From Bog-532 sp963742875 (GTDB lineage Bacteria; Actinomycetota; Actinomycetes; Streptosporangiales; Streptosporangiaceae), in the NCBI GenBank assembly GCA_963742875.1, contig CAVUNO010000010.1, positions 17,731 to 81,730 of the forward strand: 64,000 bases of DNA. The letters are read 5' to 3'. Position 1 is the first letter of the stretch. Every line of letters starts with the position of its first letter. The notes below the pieces were generated by a model. It saw only the letters and a program-made list of their open reading frames with translations. It was not told where the DNA came from and ran no database searches. A program made the translations under genes and the position numbers. Shown piece after piece: positions 16,280 to 24,021 of the stretch.

Positions 16280-17435
16280 ATGACCAGCACCGATGAACAA
16301 GCGGCAGGAGAAGTCCCTGGCCTGCTGGAGGTGCTCGCGCGGGTCCCGGATCCCGCGGAAGCGGCGCGGGCGCCGCTTCCTGCTCGTCTTCGTCCTCGCG
16401 GTCGCCGTCGCGTGCGCGCTGGCGGGGGCGAAGAATTTCCGCGAAATCGGCGACCATGCCGCTGACCTGCCGCAGGATGTTCTGAGGAGGCTCGGCGGGA
16501 GGCCTCATCCCCTGCTGCGGCGGATCATCGCCCCGAGCGAGACGCGGATCCGCACCCTGGTCCACGCCATCGGCGCGGACATCCTCAACGAGGTCATCGG
16601 CGGCTGGCTGCGGGCACTGGCGGACGCCGGGCGGCTGGACGGGCTGCTCACCGCGATCGCGATCGACGGGAAATGGCTGCGCGGCGTCGCCCACGGGCAG
16701 GTGAAGCTGTTCGCCGCGATGCTGCACGAGGAGAAGGTGATCATCGCCCAGCACCGCATCCCGGACGACACCACCGAGACCACCCAGGTCAAAGAGCTGC
16801 TGGACAGCGTGAACCTGGACAACGCCGTGGTCACCGCCGACGCGGCTTACGCCCAGCGAGAGACCGCGCGGTACATCGCCGGCAGCACGGACGACGGGAA
16901 CCGCGGCTCGGACTACTTCCTGATCGTCAAGGGCAGCCAGCCGTCACTCCAGAAGGCCATCTTCGACGCCGTCCAGAAAGACGGCCCGCGAGACCCCGAT
17001 TACACGGAACTGGACTACGGCCACGGCCGGATCATCCGCCGCTCCCTCTGGGTCACCACCGCTGAAGGCATCGACTTCCCGCACGTCACCAGGGCCGCCC
17101 GGATCCGCCGCGACGGCTACGACCTCGACGGCACCCTGATCACCAAGGAAATCGTGCACGCCGTCACCAGCCTCGACGCGGACCGCGCCAGCGCCGCCGA
17201 CCTCGCGAGGATCGCCCGCGGCCAGTGGGGCATCGAATCGGTGCACTGGCTGCGCGACACCGCGTACGCCGAAGACGCCAGTACCGGATATGCCGGGAAC
17301 GGCCCCCAGGTCATGGCCACGCTGCGGAATCTCGCCATCAGCCTGCTCTACCTGGTCGGCATCACTGAGATCACCCGCACCCTCCAGGCCATCGGACGCG
17401 ACCGAACCCGCATACTCGACTACCTACCGCTATGA
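16280..17435 (+). pseudogene. Second ISAs1-family transposase, frameshifted
   Basis: The start MTSTDEQAAGEVPGLLEVLA is in one frame; from PRKRRGRRFLLVFVLAVAVA the protein continues in another. One extra C in GATCCCGCGG near 16365 explains it. Core marks: AIDGKWLRGVAHG (Asp), VVTADAAYAQRETARYIAG (Asp), RGQWGIESVHWLRDTAYAED (Glu). It is about 60% different from the copy at 6720, so it is a separate element. Its right end reads TGACTTTGCCGGTCCC at 17450-17465, directly against the next gene. Confidence 0.85.
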
Positions 17436-17466
17436 GACGTAGATCTCAAATGACTTTGCCGGTCCC

Positions 17467-18099
17467 GTGTTTAACAAGAGGGCTCAGGCTTCGCTTGCAC
17501 TTGCTAGTAAAAACGGTCTGGCCAGGGCACGCGTGCTGACTGCGGGCAGGGGCAGGCCAATCGCCGTTATATCCGCCACACTTCTGATCATCGCGGCCAC
17601 GGCTGGCGTCAGCCTCGCTGCGACCATGAGCACGAGCCCGCAGAGCACACCCCCAGCCGCAGCTCAGCCAGCACCGGCACCAACGCAGGCACCGGCACCT
17701 ACGCAGACACCGGCAGCACCGGCTCCATCCAAGACTGTGTATGTGCCCGTGCAGCCTCCTGCCGCACCGACACAGGCACCGCCCAATGAGCCCGCCGTGA
17801 CGGACCCGTGGGCCGTGGTGTCGTCCTACTACGGGCTCATTGAGTCTCAAGATTATTCATCCGCCTGGAATCTTCAGAGCCCTTCATTCCAAGGGTCAGA
17901 AGGCAATTATCAGACCTGGATGGACGGCTACGCCAACACTGGGGCCCAGTATCTGAGTGAGGTATCAGAGTCTGGTGACACCGTGTACGTCAATCTTTCG
18001 GCAGTCGATGCCGCGACCGGCGTCACCCAGTACTTCACCGGCTGGTTCACTGTCGACAATGGTCTGATCACTTCGGGTTCAATGACGCAGACTGGTTGA
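17467..18099 (+). CDS. Membrane-anchored secreted protein with an NTF2/SnoaL-like domain
   Basis: 210 residues from a GTG. One membrane helix (PIAVISATLLIIAATAGVSL, about 37-56) is followed by a 65-residue Pro/Ala/Thr/Gln linker (APAPTQAPAPTQTPAAPAP). Residues about 118-210 (WAVVSSYYGLIESQDYSSAW to TGWFTVDNGLITSG) have the helix-then-curved-sheet pattern of NTF2/SnoaL-like domains often attached to actinobacterial cell-surface proteins. The start lies at the very end of ISAs1, without a normal ribosome binding site, so the native 5' end may be lost. It ends in the hairpin module, which supplies the stop TGA. Confidence 0.7.
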   Translation: MFNKRAQASLALASKNGLARARVLTAGRGRPIAVISATLLIIAATAGVSLAATMSTSPQSTPPAAAQPAPAPTQAPAPTQTPAAPAPSKTVYVPVQPPAAPTQAPPNEPAVTDPWAVVSSYYGLIESQDYSSAWNLQSPSFQGSEGNYQTWMDGYANTGAQYLSEVSESGDTVYVNLSAVDAATGVTQYFTGWFTVDNGLITSGSMTQTG

Positions 18100-18144
18100 T
18101 CGTTGACCGTGATGCCCTGCGGGGCATTGCGGTGATCGATTCAG
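18097..18144 (+). repeat. Intergenic hairpin module with stop codon and ribosome binding site
   Basis: TGATCGTTGACCGTGA, apical stem TGCCC-TGC-GGGGCA, TTGCGGTGATCGATTCAG, then ACAGGATCGCC and TTGAGGGGGAGATATC before the ATG at 18175. Confidence 0.85.
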
Positions 18145-18174
18145 ACAGGATCGCCAAATTGAGGGGGAGATATC

Positions 18175-18828
18175 ATGGCTCTGTCACCAACGCAAGAAGC
18201 CCTGTATGCACACAATAATGGGATTGATCGCGGGGGGCTTGGGCCCAGCGTACAGGCTGAATATGATCGCCTGAATGCTGAGGGCTGGCCACAGCCACAG
18301 TATCAGCCACCGGCCAGGCAGAATGATGATGGCCCGAAGGGCGTCAGACGCCTCGGCAGCGACCCGGCGAACGCTGACCTCTTCGGCCAGTCCGCCGCGA
18401 CCCACTTCGGCTTCGTCGGCGATGCCCAGACTCACGGCACCTTCACCAACGGTGACGGCGGCCCCGAGCTGGCCACGGCCGAGAGTGTGGGCGCGCTCCA
18501 CGCCAAGGTGGACGCGCTGGGAAGCAGTGGCGGTGGCCAGGGTGGTGGTGCCCCGGCAGCCGCACAGAACAGCAACTTGCAGGGCTTGACCCCTTCGAGG
18601 ATGCCGCCGCGCCAGGCCCCGCCCGGCCGCCTGCCCAGCCCTCTCCAGCAGGACTTCGGCGCAGTCAGGGCCAACCAGGCCGCCCAGCGGCAGGCGACCA
18701 GCGCCAGCCTGGCAGGAGCGACCGCCAGCCTCGGCCGCTGGATCGAGGCGGTAGGGAACTATCACAGCTATGGCCAGGCTGCCGCACCTGCGGCGCAGGC
18801 TACGGCTGACACCGAGGGCGAAGAGTAG
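18175..18828 (+). CDS. Chimeric low-complexity protein of unknown function
   Basis: 217 residues. The first 55 (YDRLNAEGWPQPQYQPPARQ then NDDGPKG) resemble the N-terminus of the DUF4190-like protein at 13803; the DNA GATGATGGCCCGAAGGGC is identical in both. After GPKG the sequence switches to VRRLGSDPANADLFGQSAAT, a Gly/Gln/Ala/Pro-rich linker and a helical tail, with no membrane helix. A recombination joint within the shared 18 bp is the simplest reading. The strong ribosome binding site suggests it is expressed. Confidence 0.6.
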   Translation: MALSPTQEALYAHNNGIDRGGLGPSVQAEYDRLNAEGWPQPQYQPPARQNDDGPKGVRRLGSDPANADLFGQSAATHFGFVGDAQTHGTFTNGDGGPELATAESVGALHAKVDALGSSGGGQGGGAPAAAQNSNLQGLTPSRMPPRQAPPGRLPSPLQQDFGAVRANQAAQRQATSASLAGATASLGRWIEAVGNYHSYGQAAAPAAQATADTEGEE

Positions 18829-18948
18829 CGCCCCTGCGGCTTGCCGGTCCCGTTGGCACACAGTGGCCGGACCCGGATGTAGGGCTGGTAGCGCCGATGG
18901 GGCGTGGCGGTACGGGAGTTACGGGAGCGCGGACCCGATGATCGCGAG
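18829..18948. other. Intergenic stretch between convergent genes
   Basis: No gene. A CTTGCCGGTCCCGTTGGCACACAG segment vaguely resembles an ISAs1 end. Short GC-rich repeats may terminate transcription from either side. Confidence 0.3.
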
Positions 18949-19770
18949 TTAAGCTCGATCATTTATCCGGGCCCATTCATCTTCAAGCTCTTTAGAAAGT
19001 TCAGGAGGTACTACGAACTTTACCTTAATTGGATGATACATTGATTGCCCATTCTTCAGTGCCTCGACCGCGCGTGCAATCTGCTGCGCGTAATCATCTA
19101 CAAACTGTCGCAGCTCAGTAATTGGCTGGTCAGAATATCTCGACACAATTTTGATTAGCTGCTGGTACTTTCTTGGGACCGGTGTACCCCTCAAACGTTC
19201 GGTCCAACGTAGCAGCTCATCGTAAACGCTAATATACCTCTTGGCTAGATGAAGTATCTTAGCCGGATCGCCAAATGCTCCCTTAGAGCCTATTGGGCTA
19301 TTAACGAGCTTGTTGCTAAAGATCTGCTCAAAGAGTTCCGCTATGCTGAGCAGCTCACCGAACCGAATTCGGTAGAACTCCATGAACTTTGCTTCGTATA
19401 CTGGAACGCCCAGGCGCGGCGCGTATCCGATTAGATAATCTCTATACCGAGCGTCAAGAGCTTCCATCTCTACGATCAGGGCGCCAGCAAACAGCAAGTG
19501 CTCCCATCCCAGAGGCCGATCCTTTATCATACTGTCAAGTTGATTTTGTGTCCGTGGCACTGCGTTAATGTTCCGAGATTCAACTGCTTGAGTGTCTTGG
19601 CCAGGCGGCTGCGAGATATTTCCAGCCGCCACGGTATCTGCTGGCGCCGCATTTACGTATACGTGTCCATATACGTTTATTTGCTGGCTTCCTTGCCCAA
19701 CCTGCACGCCTTGCCCGCCGTGTACCTGTGCCTGGGAGCCGGGCCCGTCAGAATTAGGAGGGGTTGTCAT
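18949..19770 (-). CDS. Protein with N-terminal RHIM-like amyloid motif and unknown helical domain
   Basis: 273 residues from the ATG at 19770, which overlaps the end of the upstream gene by 17 bp. Residues about 12-32 contain VHGGQGVQVGQGSQQINVY, a Gly/Gln/Asn motif of the RHIM-like bacterial amyloid signalling type. A short spacer leads to a soluble mostly helical domain (about 80-273; DRPLGWEHLLFAGALIVEME, FMEFYRIRFGELLSIAELFE) with no family I recognise. The matching motif in the upstream protein suggests that the two proteins meet through amyloid-type pairing, this one acting as sensor or scaffold. Codons are markedly AT-richer than neighbours, a sign of transfer. Confidence 0.7.
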   Translation of the reverse strand: MTTPPNSDGPGSQAQVHGGQGVQVGQGSQQINVYGHVYVNAAPADTVAAGNISQPPGQDTQAVESRNINAVPRTQNQLDSMIKDRPLGWEHLLFAGALIVEMEALDARYRDYLIGYAPRLGVPVYEAKFMEFYRIRFGELLSIAELFEQIFSNKLVNSPIGSKGAFGDPAKILHLAKRYISVYDELLRWTERLRGTPVPRKYQQLIKIVSRYSDQPITELRQFVDDYAQQIARAVEALKNGQSMYHPIKVKFVVPPELSKELEDEWARINDRA

Positions 19771-20176
19771 CGGACCCGATCCCTTCGACCTCCTCGCGGG
19801 TGCCGAATGTGTTGTGCTGAGTGTTGTGGTCGCCCACCTGCACGCCCTGTCCGCCAAACACCTGAACGGAGTACATTCCAGCTCGCGACCCCGCCGCATC
19901 GGCCAGGCTCATCAACGTCTGCGCCGCCTCCACCAGATCCGCATCATTGCCAGCCCCGACAGCCGTCAACTCTGCGGCCAGTGGACTCTCCCAAGTGCTA
20001 GGAGCCTGTTCAAACCTGGACAGAACCAGATCGCTATCCCGCCGACCCAGCAATCGTTTCTTTACGAGTGCCTTCAAGCTCCCGTAGGCATCCTGGACCG
20101 CCGAGGACGCCGTGTCCTTCGCGCCCAGTGCTGCACCTGCCGCAAGCGCGGTCAATATCAGCGTGACAGCATCCAT
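19754..20176 (-). CDS. Bell-like cell-death effector with C-terminal RHIM-like amyloid motif
   Basis: 140 residues. The N-terminus MDAVTLILTALAAGAALGAK is a Gly/Ala-rich hydrophobic helix, followed by DTASSAVQDAYGSLKALVKK and further helices to about residue 95. This is the pattern of the bacterial Bell domain, a HeLo/MLKL-like membrane-active module. Residues about 103-122 (VQVFGGQGVQVG, DHNTQHNTF) form the RHIM-like motif shared with the downstream protein. Known systems of this kind kill or arrest the cell when a partner seeds the motif. Assignment rests on sequence pattern from memory, not a database search. Confidence 0.65.
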   Translation of the reverse strand: MDAVTLILTALAAGAALGAKDTASSAVQDAYGSLKALVKKRLLGRRDSDLVLSRFEQAPSTWESPLAAELTAVGAGNDADLVEAAQTLMSLADAAGSRAGMYSVQVFGGQGVQVGDHNTQHNTFGTREEVEGIGSDDNPS

Positions 20177-20270
20177 CCTGGCCCCCTAAACGCACACATT
20201 AACGGCGTCCATACTGGCACGAACCCCAGGCTACCGATGTCTTATCTCGCCATGAGACGAGGGGCGGTAC
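20177..20270. other. Upstream region of the amyloid-motif operon
   Basis: About 94 bp between the operon start and IS4. It would have to contain the promoter; none is obvious, and the IS may have removed part of it. Confidence 0.3.
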
Positions 20271-22430
20271 GGGCGCAATGCCATGGACTTGAGCGTTTTT
20301 GGCGTGGTTGGGGTTCAGCGGTGCGGGCGGTGGGCGGGAGGCTGTTTAGTAACGGAGCGTGACGCCGCGCCTAGGGCCGTCGTTGCGCGTGCCTGGCGGT
20401 GACGGCCGGGAATCGGGGTCTGTGCTGTACCGGTCCGGGGTGAACTGGCATTGCGCGGCGCGGCGTTACGGGTGATATGGGCGGGACTCCTGTAGAAGGC
20501 GTGGTATCTGACGCCAGTCTTCGCACAGGAGTCCCGGGTGAAGTTCTACCGTGCCGCGCCGCTGAATACCATTCCAGCAGGTCAGGACGATCCGGCTGAG
20601 CTGGGTGGCGCGGTGATCGCGATCCGGCTGGCGGACCTGGTCTCGCCGGCCGGCCCGGCGGCCAAGGCCGGCCGCACGGCGCTGGTGGTGGCCGGCACCC
20701 CGCGGATCCGGACCGGGGAGCAGCTGGTGTTCGTGAAGGTGGCCGCGGTCGCGCCGGCGGTGGTCCGCCGGGACGGGCAAGGTGCAGGCCGGCGGGCATC
20801 CGGCTGATCACGCCCGGCTGGGCGCCCTGGAACAGCAGCTCGATGAGCTGGCCGGTCCCGGGGTGATCGATGAGATCGCCGCGCGGGCGGTGCTGTCGGG
20901 GAAGGTGAAAGGCAAGGTCAGGCGGTCGATGACGGCCGCGGCGGCGATCCGCGCGACGATCTTGATGGCGCTGATGCCGGACGCGGACTATGCCGGGGTG
21001 CTGGCCGCGGTCTTCGGTGACCTGGCGCTGGTGCCGTGGCAGCGGCCGTTCCGGGTGCCCACCCCGAAGGTGCTGGGCAGCTGGCGGGCGGCCCTGGGCC
21101 CCGCGCCGCTGGCTGCGCTGCAGGACCGGCTGCTGGCGGCGGTCGGCGGCGAGCACCGCGACCACGACTACCGGGCCGTCCGTGCCGGCGAGCTGCGCCT
21201 GGGCTCGATCGACGGGTCCGTGACGCGGGTCCCCGATACTCCCGCCAACCGGAAGGCGTTCGGCTCGGCCGGCACCGCCGATGACGCCGGGCCCTACCCG
21301 CAGGTCCGTGACCTGCTGGCCAGTGACGCCTCCACCCGCGCCACGCTGGCAGTGGTCTCCGGCCCGTCCGGCGGGGCCAAGGCCGAGGGCGAGCAGACGC
21401 TGCTGGACACCATGATCACCCGGTACCCGGAGGTATTCACCAGCGACCGGATCTGGGTCCTGGATCGCAATTTCCCCGGCGCTGACCGGGTCGCCCGGAT
21501 GCTGGCCACCGGCACCCACGTGCTGATCCGGGTCAAAAGCGACCTCGCCCTGCCCCGCACCGGCGGGTTCCTGCCCGACGGCAGCTACTGCAGCTACCTG
21601 ACCGGCGGAGGCGGCCGCTGGTGCCTGAAGGTCCGCGTCATCGAATACCACGTGACCGTGGACGGCCAGGACGTCCCGGAGATGTTCTGCCTGATCACCG
21701 ACCTGCATGATGACGCGGCCTACCCGGCCGCCGAGCTCGCGGGCGCCTATGCCTGGCGGTGGACCGGGTCCGAGACCGCGCTGAAGGAAGCCAAGTCCGC
21801 CATCGCCGGCGCCGGGCCCTCCGCCGGGCCGATCCTCCGCTCGAAAACCCCTGAGCTGATTGACCAGGAGCATGCCGCCTGGATCTGCGGCACCGAGCTG
21901 ACCCGCGCCCTGGCCCGCGCCGCCGCCCGCCAGGCCGCCCCCGCCCGCAACGGCCACCGCGCCGGGCAGAAAGTCCAGCCCCGGCAGATATCGTTCACCG
22001 CCGCCCGCCGCGCCGGCCTGGACAGCACCCGGTCCGGCGCCGCCACCGCCAGCCTGCCGCCCGCCATCACCGCGGCCCTGCATCACGGCACCCTGCACGA
22101 CCTCGGCAAACGCCGCATCGTCACCGGCCGGGACAGGCACCGCGACCGCAAGACCAAAACCCGCCCGGCATTTCCCGCCGCCGGGCGCGGCGTCACCACC
22201 CGCACCGCGGCCGCCCACGTCAGCATCTGCCGGCCAGCCGCGGCCTGACCGCGGCCCTCCCTGATTCCCTGCCCGAAACAGCCGGACGTGGAACCAGCCG
22301 CCCGCCCGGGAGCGACACCCGGGCCACGCCCATACCCGTGACGCTCCGCAACCACCAACCCGGACGATGACGCCCGCCCGGAAAGCTGGCCACGAACCCT
22401 GATCAAGCTGAAGTCCATGGCATTGCACCC
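20271..22430 (+). mobile_element. IS4-family insertion sequence
   Basis: Inverted ends: GCAATGCCATGGACTTGAGC at 20275-20294 and the inverse of GCAATGCCATGGACTTCAGC at 22408-22427. A few more G/C bases extend each end. I could not find a convincing target duplication. A strong hairpin (GGGACTCCTGT at 20483-20493 with ACAGGAGTCCC at 20525-20535) precedes the transposase and may block outside transcription. Confidence 0.8.
20782..22248 (+). CDS. IS4-family transposase
   Basis: 488 residues from a GTG. The N-terminal IS4 domain (VKGKVRRSMTAAAAIRATIL, PDADYAGVLAAVFGDLALVP) is followed by the DDE catalytic fold: GSIDGSVTRVPDTPANRKAF (Asp), IWVLDRNFPGADRVARML (Asp), and a YREY-like ITDLHDDAAYPAAELAGAYA segment with WTGSETALKEAK (Glu). 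The frame is intact, unlike most other transposases here. A small ORF at 20538-20807 overlaps its start and may belong to the element. Confidence 0.85.
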   Translation: MQAGGHPADHARLGALEQQLDELAGPGVIDEIAARAVLSGKVKGKVRRSMTAAAAIRATILMALMPDADYAGVLAAVFGDLALVPWQRPFRVPTPKVLGSWRAALGPAPLAALQDRLLAAVGGEHRDHDYRAVRAGELRLGSIDGSVTRVPDTPANRKAFGSAGTADDAGPYPQVRDLLASDASTRATLAVVSGPSGGAKAEGEQTLLDTMITRYPEVFTSDRIWVLDRNFPGADRVARMLATGTHVLIRVKSDLALPRTGGFLPDGSYCSYLTGGGGRWCLKVRVIEYHVTVDGQDVPEMFCLITDLHDDAAYPAAELAGAYAWRWTGSETALKEAKSAIAGAGPSAGPILRSKTPELIDQEHAAWICGTELTRALARAAARQAAPARNGHRAGQKVQPRQISFTAARRAGLDSTRSGAATASLPPAITAALHHGTLHDLGKRRIVTGRDRHRDRKTKTRPAFPAAGRGVTTRTAAAHVSICRPAAA

Positions 22431-23613
22431 GGACCGGACTTACACCGGCAAGCGACGACGAGCTTACGAACACGAAGATCCACCATGGCCTTACGTCACG
22501 GTGTCACCTCCTGCTCTGCTGGGCGCACGAATAGCGGAGGCTAGCATCTATGCGCCGCGTGACGCCGGGAAGACCACCGTCGCGATCCATTTCCTAGCCG
22601 AGCTCTCCCGGGGAAGGCTGTTCGGTCAGCCCCACCCGCGCATCCGGTCCCTGTTCAATTCCCAGGAGGACAGCCTGGCGACCGTGATCAAGCCGAGGCT
22701 GGAAGCCCACGACGCGGACTTCGGCACACCCAGCACCCGGCACCCGTGGATCGCGATCACGGCCGAACCCTGGACGTTCCCCGACGACCTGGAGCTGCTG
22801 GAGGCGAAGCTGACCCGGGCGAGGGACGGCGGGGCCCCGTTCGACCTGGTGACCCTCGACTCCGTGGCCCAGCACCTGGTCCGGCTGAACTCGATTGACC
22901 CAATGACCAGGGCGATGACCGGCCTCATCGCGGTCGCGGAGAAGTTCGACCTGGCCATCCTGATGATTGGCCACCTCACGAAGTCGAAGGGCAGCACCGT
23001 GGAGTCGGCCATCTACGGCGCGTCAGTTCTTCAGAACTTGTCCAAAGGCCTCTTCGTCTACGGCCAGATCCCCGACGACCCCGAAGACGCGGATGACGGT
23101 GACGACGAGGAGGGCGACGAGGGCACCGGGATGGTCGCCGCCCCGGAGTCCGGGAACCCCCGGTTTGCCTTGGCCTGTGAGAGGACCGGCTGGGGCCCAA
23201 AGCCGCCCACGGTGGTCTTCGAGCGCGACACAGTGGACCTTCCCGCCTACCGGGCGAGCCAGCCCCGGCTGACCTATGCCGGGGTCGGGGACTTCACGGC
23301 ATGGCAGGTCAAGGAATTCTCCAAGATGTCCGCCAAAGGGTCGGCGGCCGACAAGGGGAAGACCCAGAGGGCGGCGGACTGGCTCATCGGAACCCTGGTC
23401 AGCAAGGAGGCACGGGACGAAGCCTCAGGCGTGGACGGCCAGGAGCTGAGGAAACAGGCGAAGGCGGACGGCGCATACGGGTCGGAGAACACCTGGGAAC
23501 GGGGGGTCAAGCTGGCAAAACTCCAGGGCGTCACGTCGAAGCGCCGTCCCGGCAGCAACGCCCACTCCTGGTGGATCACGGCGGCTCCCGTGGCCGAGGG
23601 CGAAGCGGAGTGA
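22417..23613 (+). CDS. RepA-like AAA ATPase, 5' end replaced by IS4
   Basis: 398 residues as read, but the first 20 or so come from the IS4 end, so the true N-terminus is lost. APRDAGKTTVAIHFLAELSR is a degenerate Walker A; PFDLVTLDSVAQHL is Walker B; FDLAILMIGHLTKSKGSTVE and AIYGASVLQNLSKGLFVYG are typical of RepA-like hexameric helicase relatives from plasmids, phages and actinomycete integrative elements. The C-terminus (VDGQELRKQAKADGAYGSEN, NAHSWWIT) is a winged-helix-like tail seen in that group. It probably took part in replication of a former element and is followed by a terminator and a small conserved gene. Confidence 0.7.
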   Translation: MALHPDRTYTGKRRRAYEHEDPPWPYVTVSPPALLGARIAEASIYAPRDAGKTTVAIHFLAELSRGRLFGQPHPRIRSLFNSQEDSLATVIKPRLEAHDADFGTPSTRHPWIAITAEPWTFPDDLELLEAKLTRARDGGAPFDLVTLDSVAQHLVRLNSIDPMTRAMTGLIAVAEKFDLAILMIGHLTKSKGSTVESAIYGASVLQNLSKGLFVYGQIPDDPEDADDGDDEEGDEGTGMVAAPESGNPRFALACERTGWGPKPPTVVFERDTVDLPAYRASQPRLTYAGVGDFTAWQVKEFSKMSAKGSAADKGKTQRAADWLIGTLVSKEARDEASGVDGQELRKQAKADGAYGSENTWERGVKLAKLQGVTSKRRPGSNAHSWWITAAPVAEGEAE

Positions 23614-23615
23614 TC

Positions 23616-23651
23616 GCACCCCCAAGCCGTTTCGAGTACGGCTGGGGGTGC
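23616..23651 (+). terminator. Hairpin terminator after the RepA-like gene
   Basis: GCACCCCCA-AGCCGT faces ACGGCT-GGGGGTGC across a 7-base loop and is followed by GTTT. It starts 3 bp after the stop codon. Confidence 0.75.
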
Positions 23652-23675
23652 GTTTGATGGAAGGAAGCTCAGATC

Positions 23676-23939
23676 ATGCGCCGCGAGCTAAGGCCGATGC
23701 TGGAGGTCGCCCCCTGCCCCTGCGCGGCGCTGAGCCGCAGCCTGCGGGCCGGGGACGGCCCGGCCCTCGTGGTCCTGAGGGCCGGGGACGGCCCGGCCCT
23801 CGTGGTCGTACCACCCCGCGTCATGCCAGGTCACGGGGGTATCCTGGGGCCGCCAGCCTACTGGGACGAACCGGGGCATACCGGCCGCCCCGAAAGTCAG
23901 TCATTTTTCATGTCGGCAGGCTCTAGAGGCCCCGGTTAG
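23676..23939 (+). CDS. Small conserved hypothetical protein with an internal repeat
   Basis: 87 residues beginning MRRELRPMLEVAPCPCAALS. SLRAGDGPALVV is followed by a near-identical LRAGDGPALVV because of a roughly 33-bp tandem repeat at 23746-23807. Proteins starting this way commonly accompany RepA-like genes in actinomycete elements; function unknown. The second half (PPRVMPGHGGILGPPAYWD) is of low complexity. Confidence 0.45.
   Translation: MRRELRPMLEVAPCPCAALSRSLRAGDGPALVVLRAGDGPALVVVPPRVMPGHGGILGPPAYWDEPGHTGRPESQSFFMSAGSRGPG
23746..23807. repeat. 33-bp tandem repeat, two copies
   Basis: GGGCCGGGGACGGCCCGGCC followed by CTCGTGGTC occurs twice in tandem, keeping the frame of the small gene at 23676. 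Confidence 0.85.
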
Positions 23940-24021
23940 CGTCGGTTCAACCCAGGATGACATCAGCATGTTTTCGCAGTTCAGAGCACGTTTTCGCAGG
24001 TCAGCGCGGTGGTGCCGCAGA

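Noticed and set aside
6720..17435. Programmed frameshifting in both ISAs1 transposases
   Set aside because: The two slips lie at different bases and neither has a convincing slippery heptamer; independent mutations or errors are simpler.
2869..18144. Hairpin modules as integron attC sites
   Set aside because: They lack the GTTRRRY/RYYYAAC core sites, no integron integrase is present, and cassettes occur on both strands with their own promoters.
20371..22473. Very long minus-strand ORF of about 700 codons
   Set aside because: It is antisense to the IS4 transposase; its Gly/Arg/Ala/Pro-rich composition is typical of a shadow frame in high-GC DNA.
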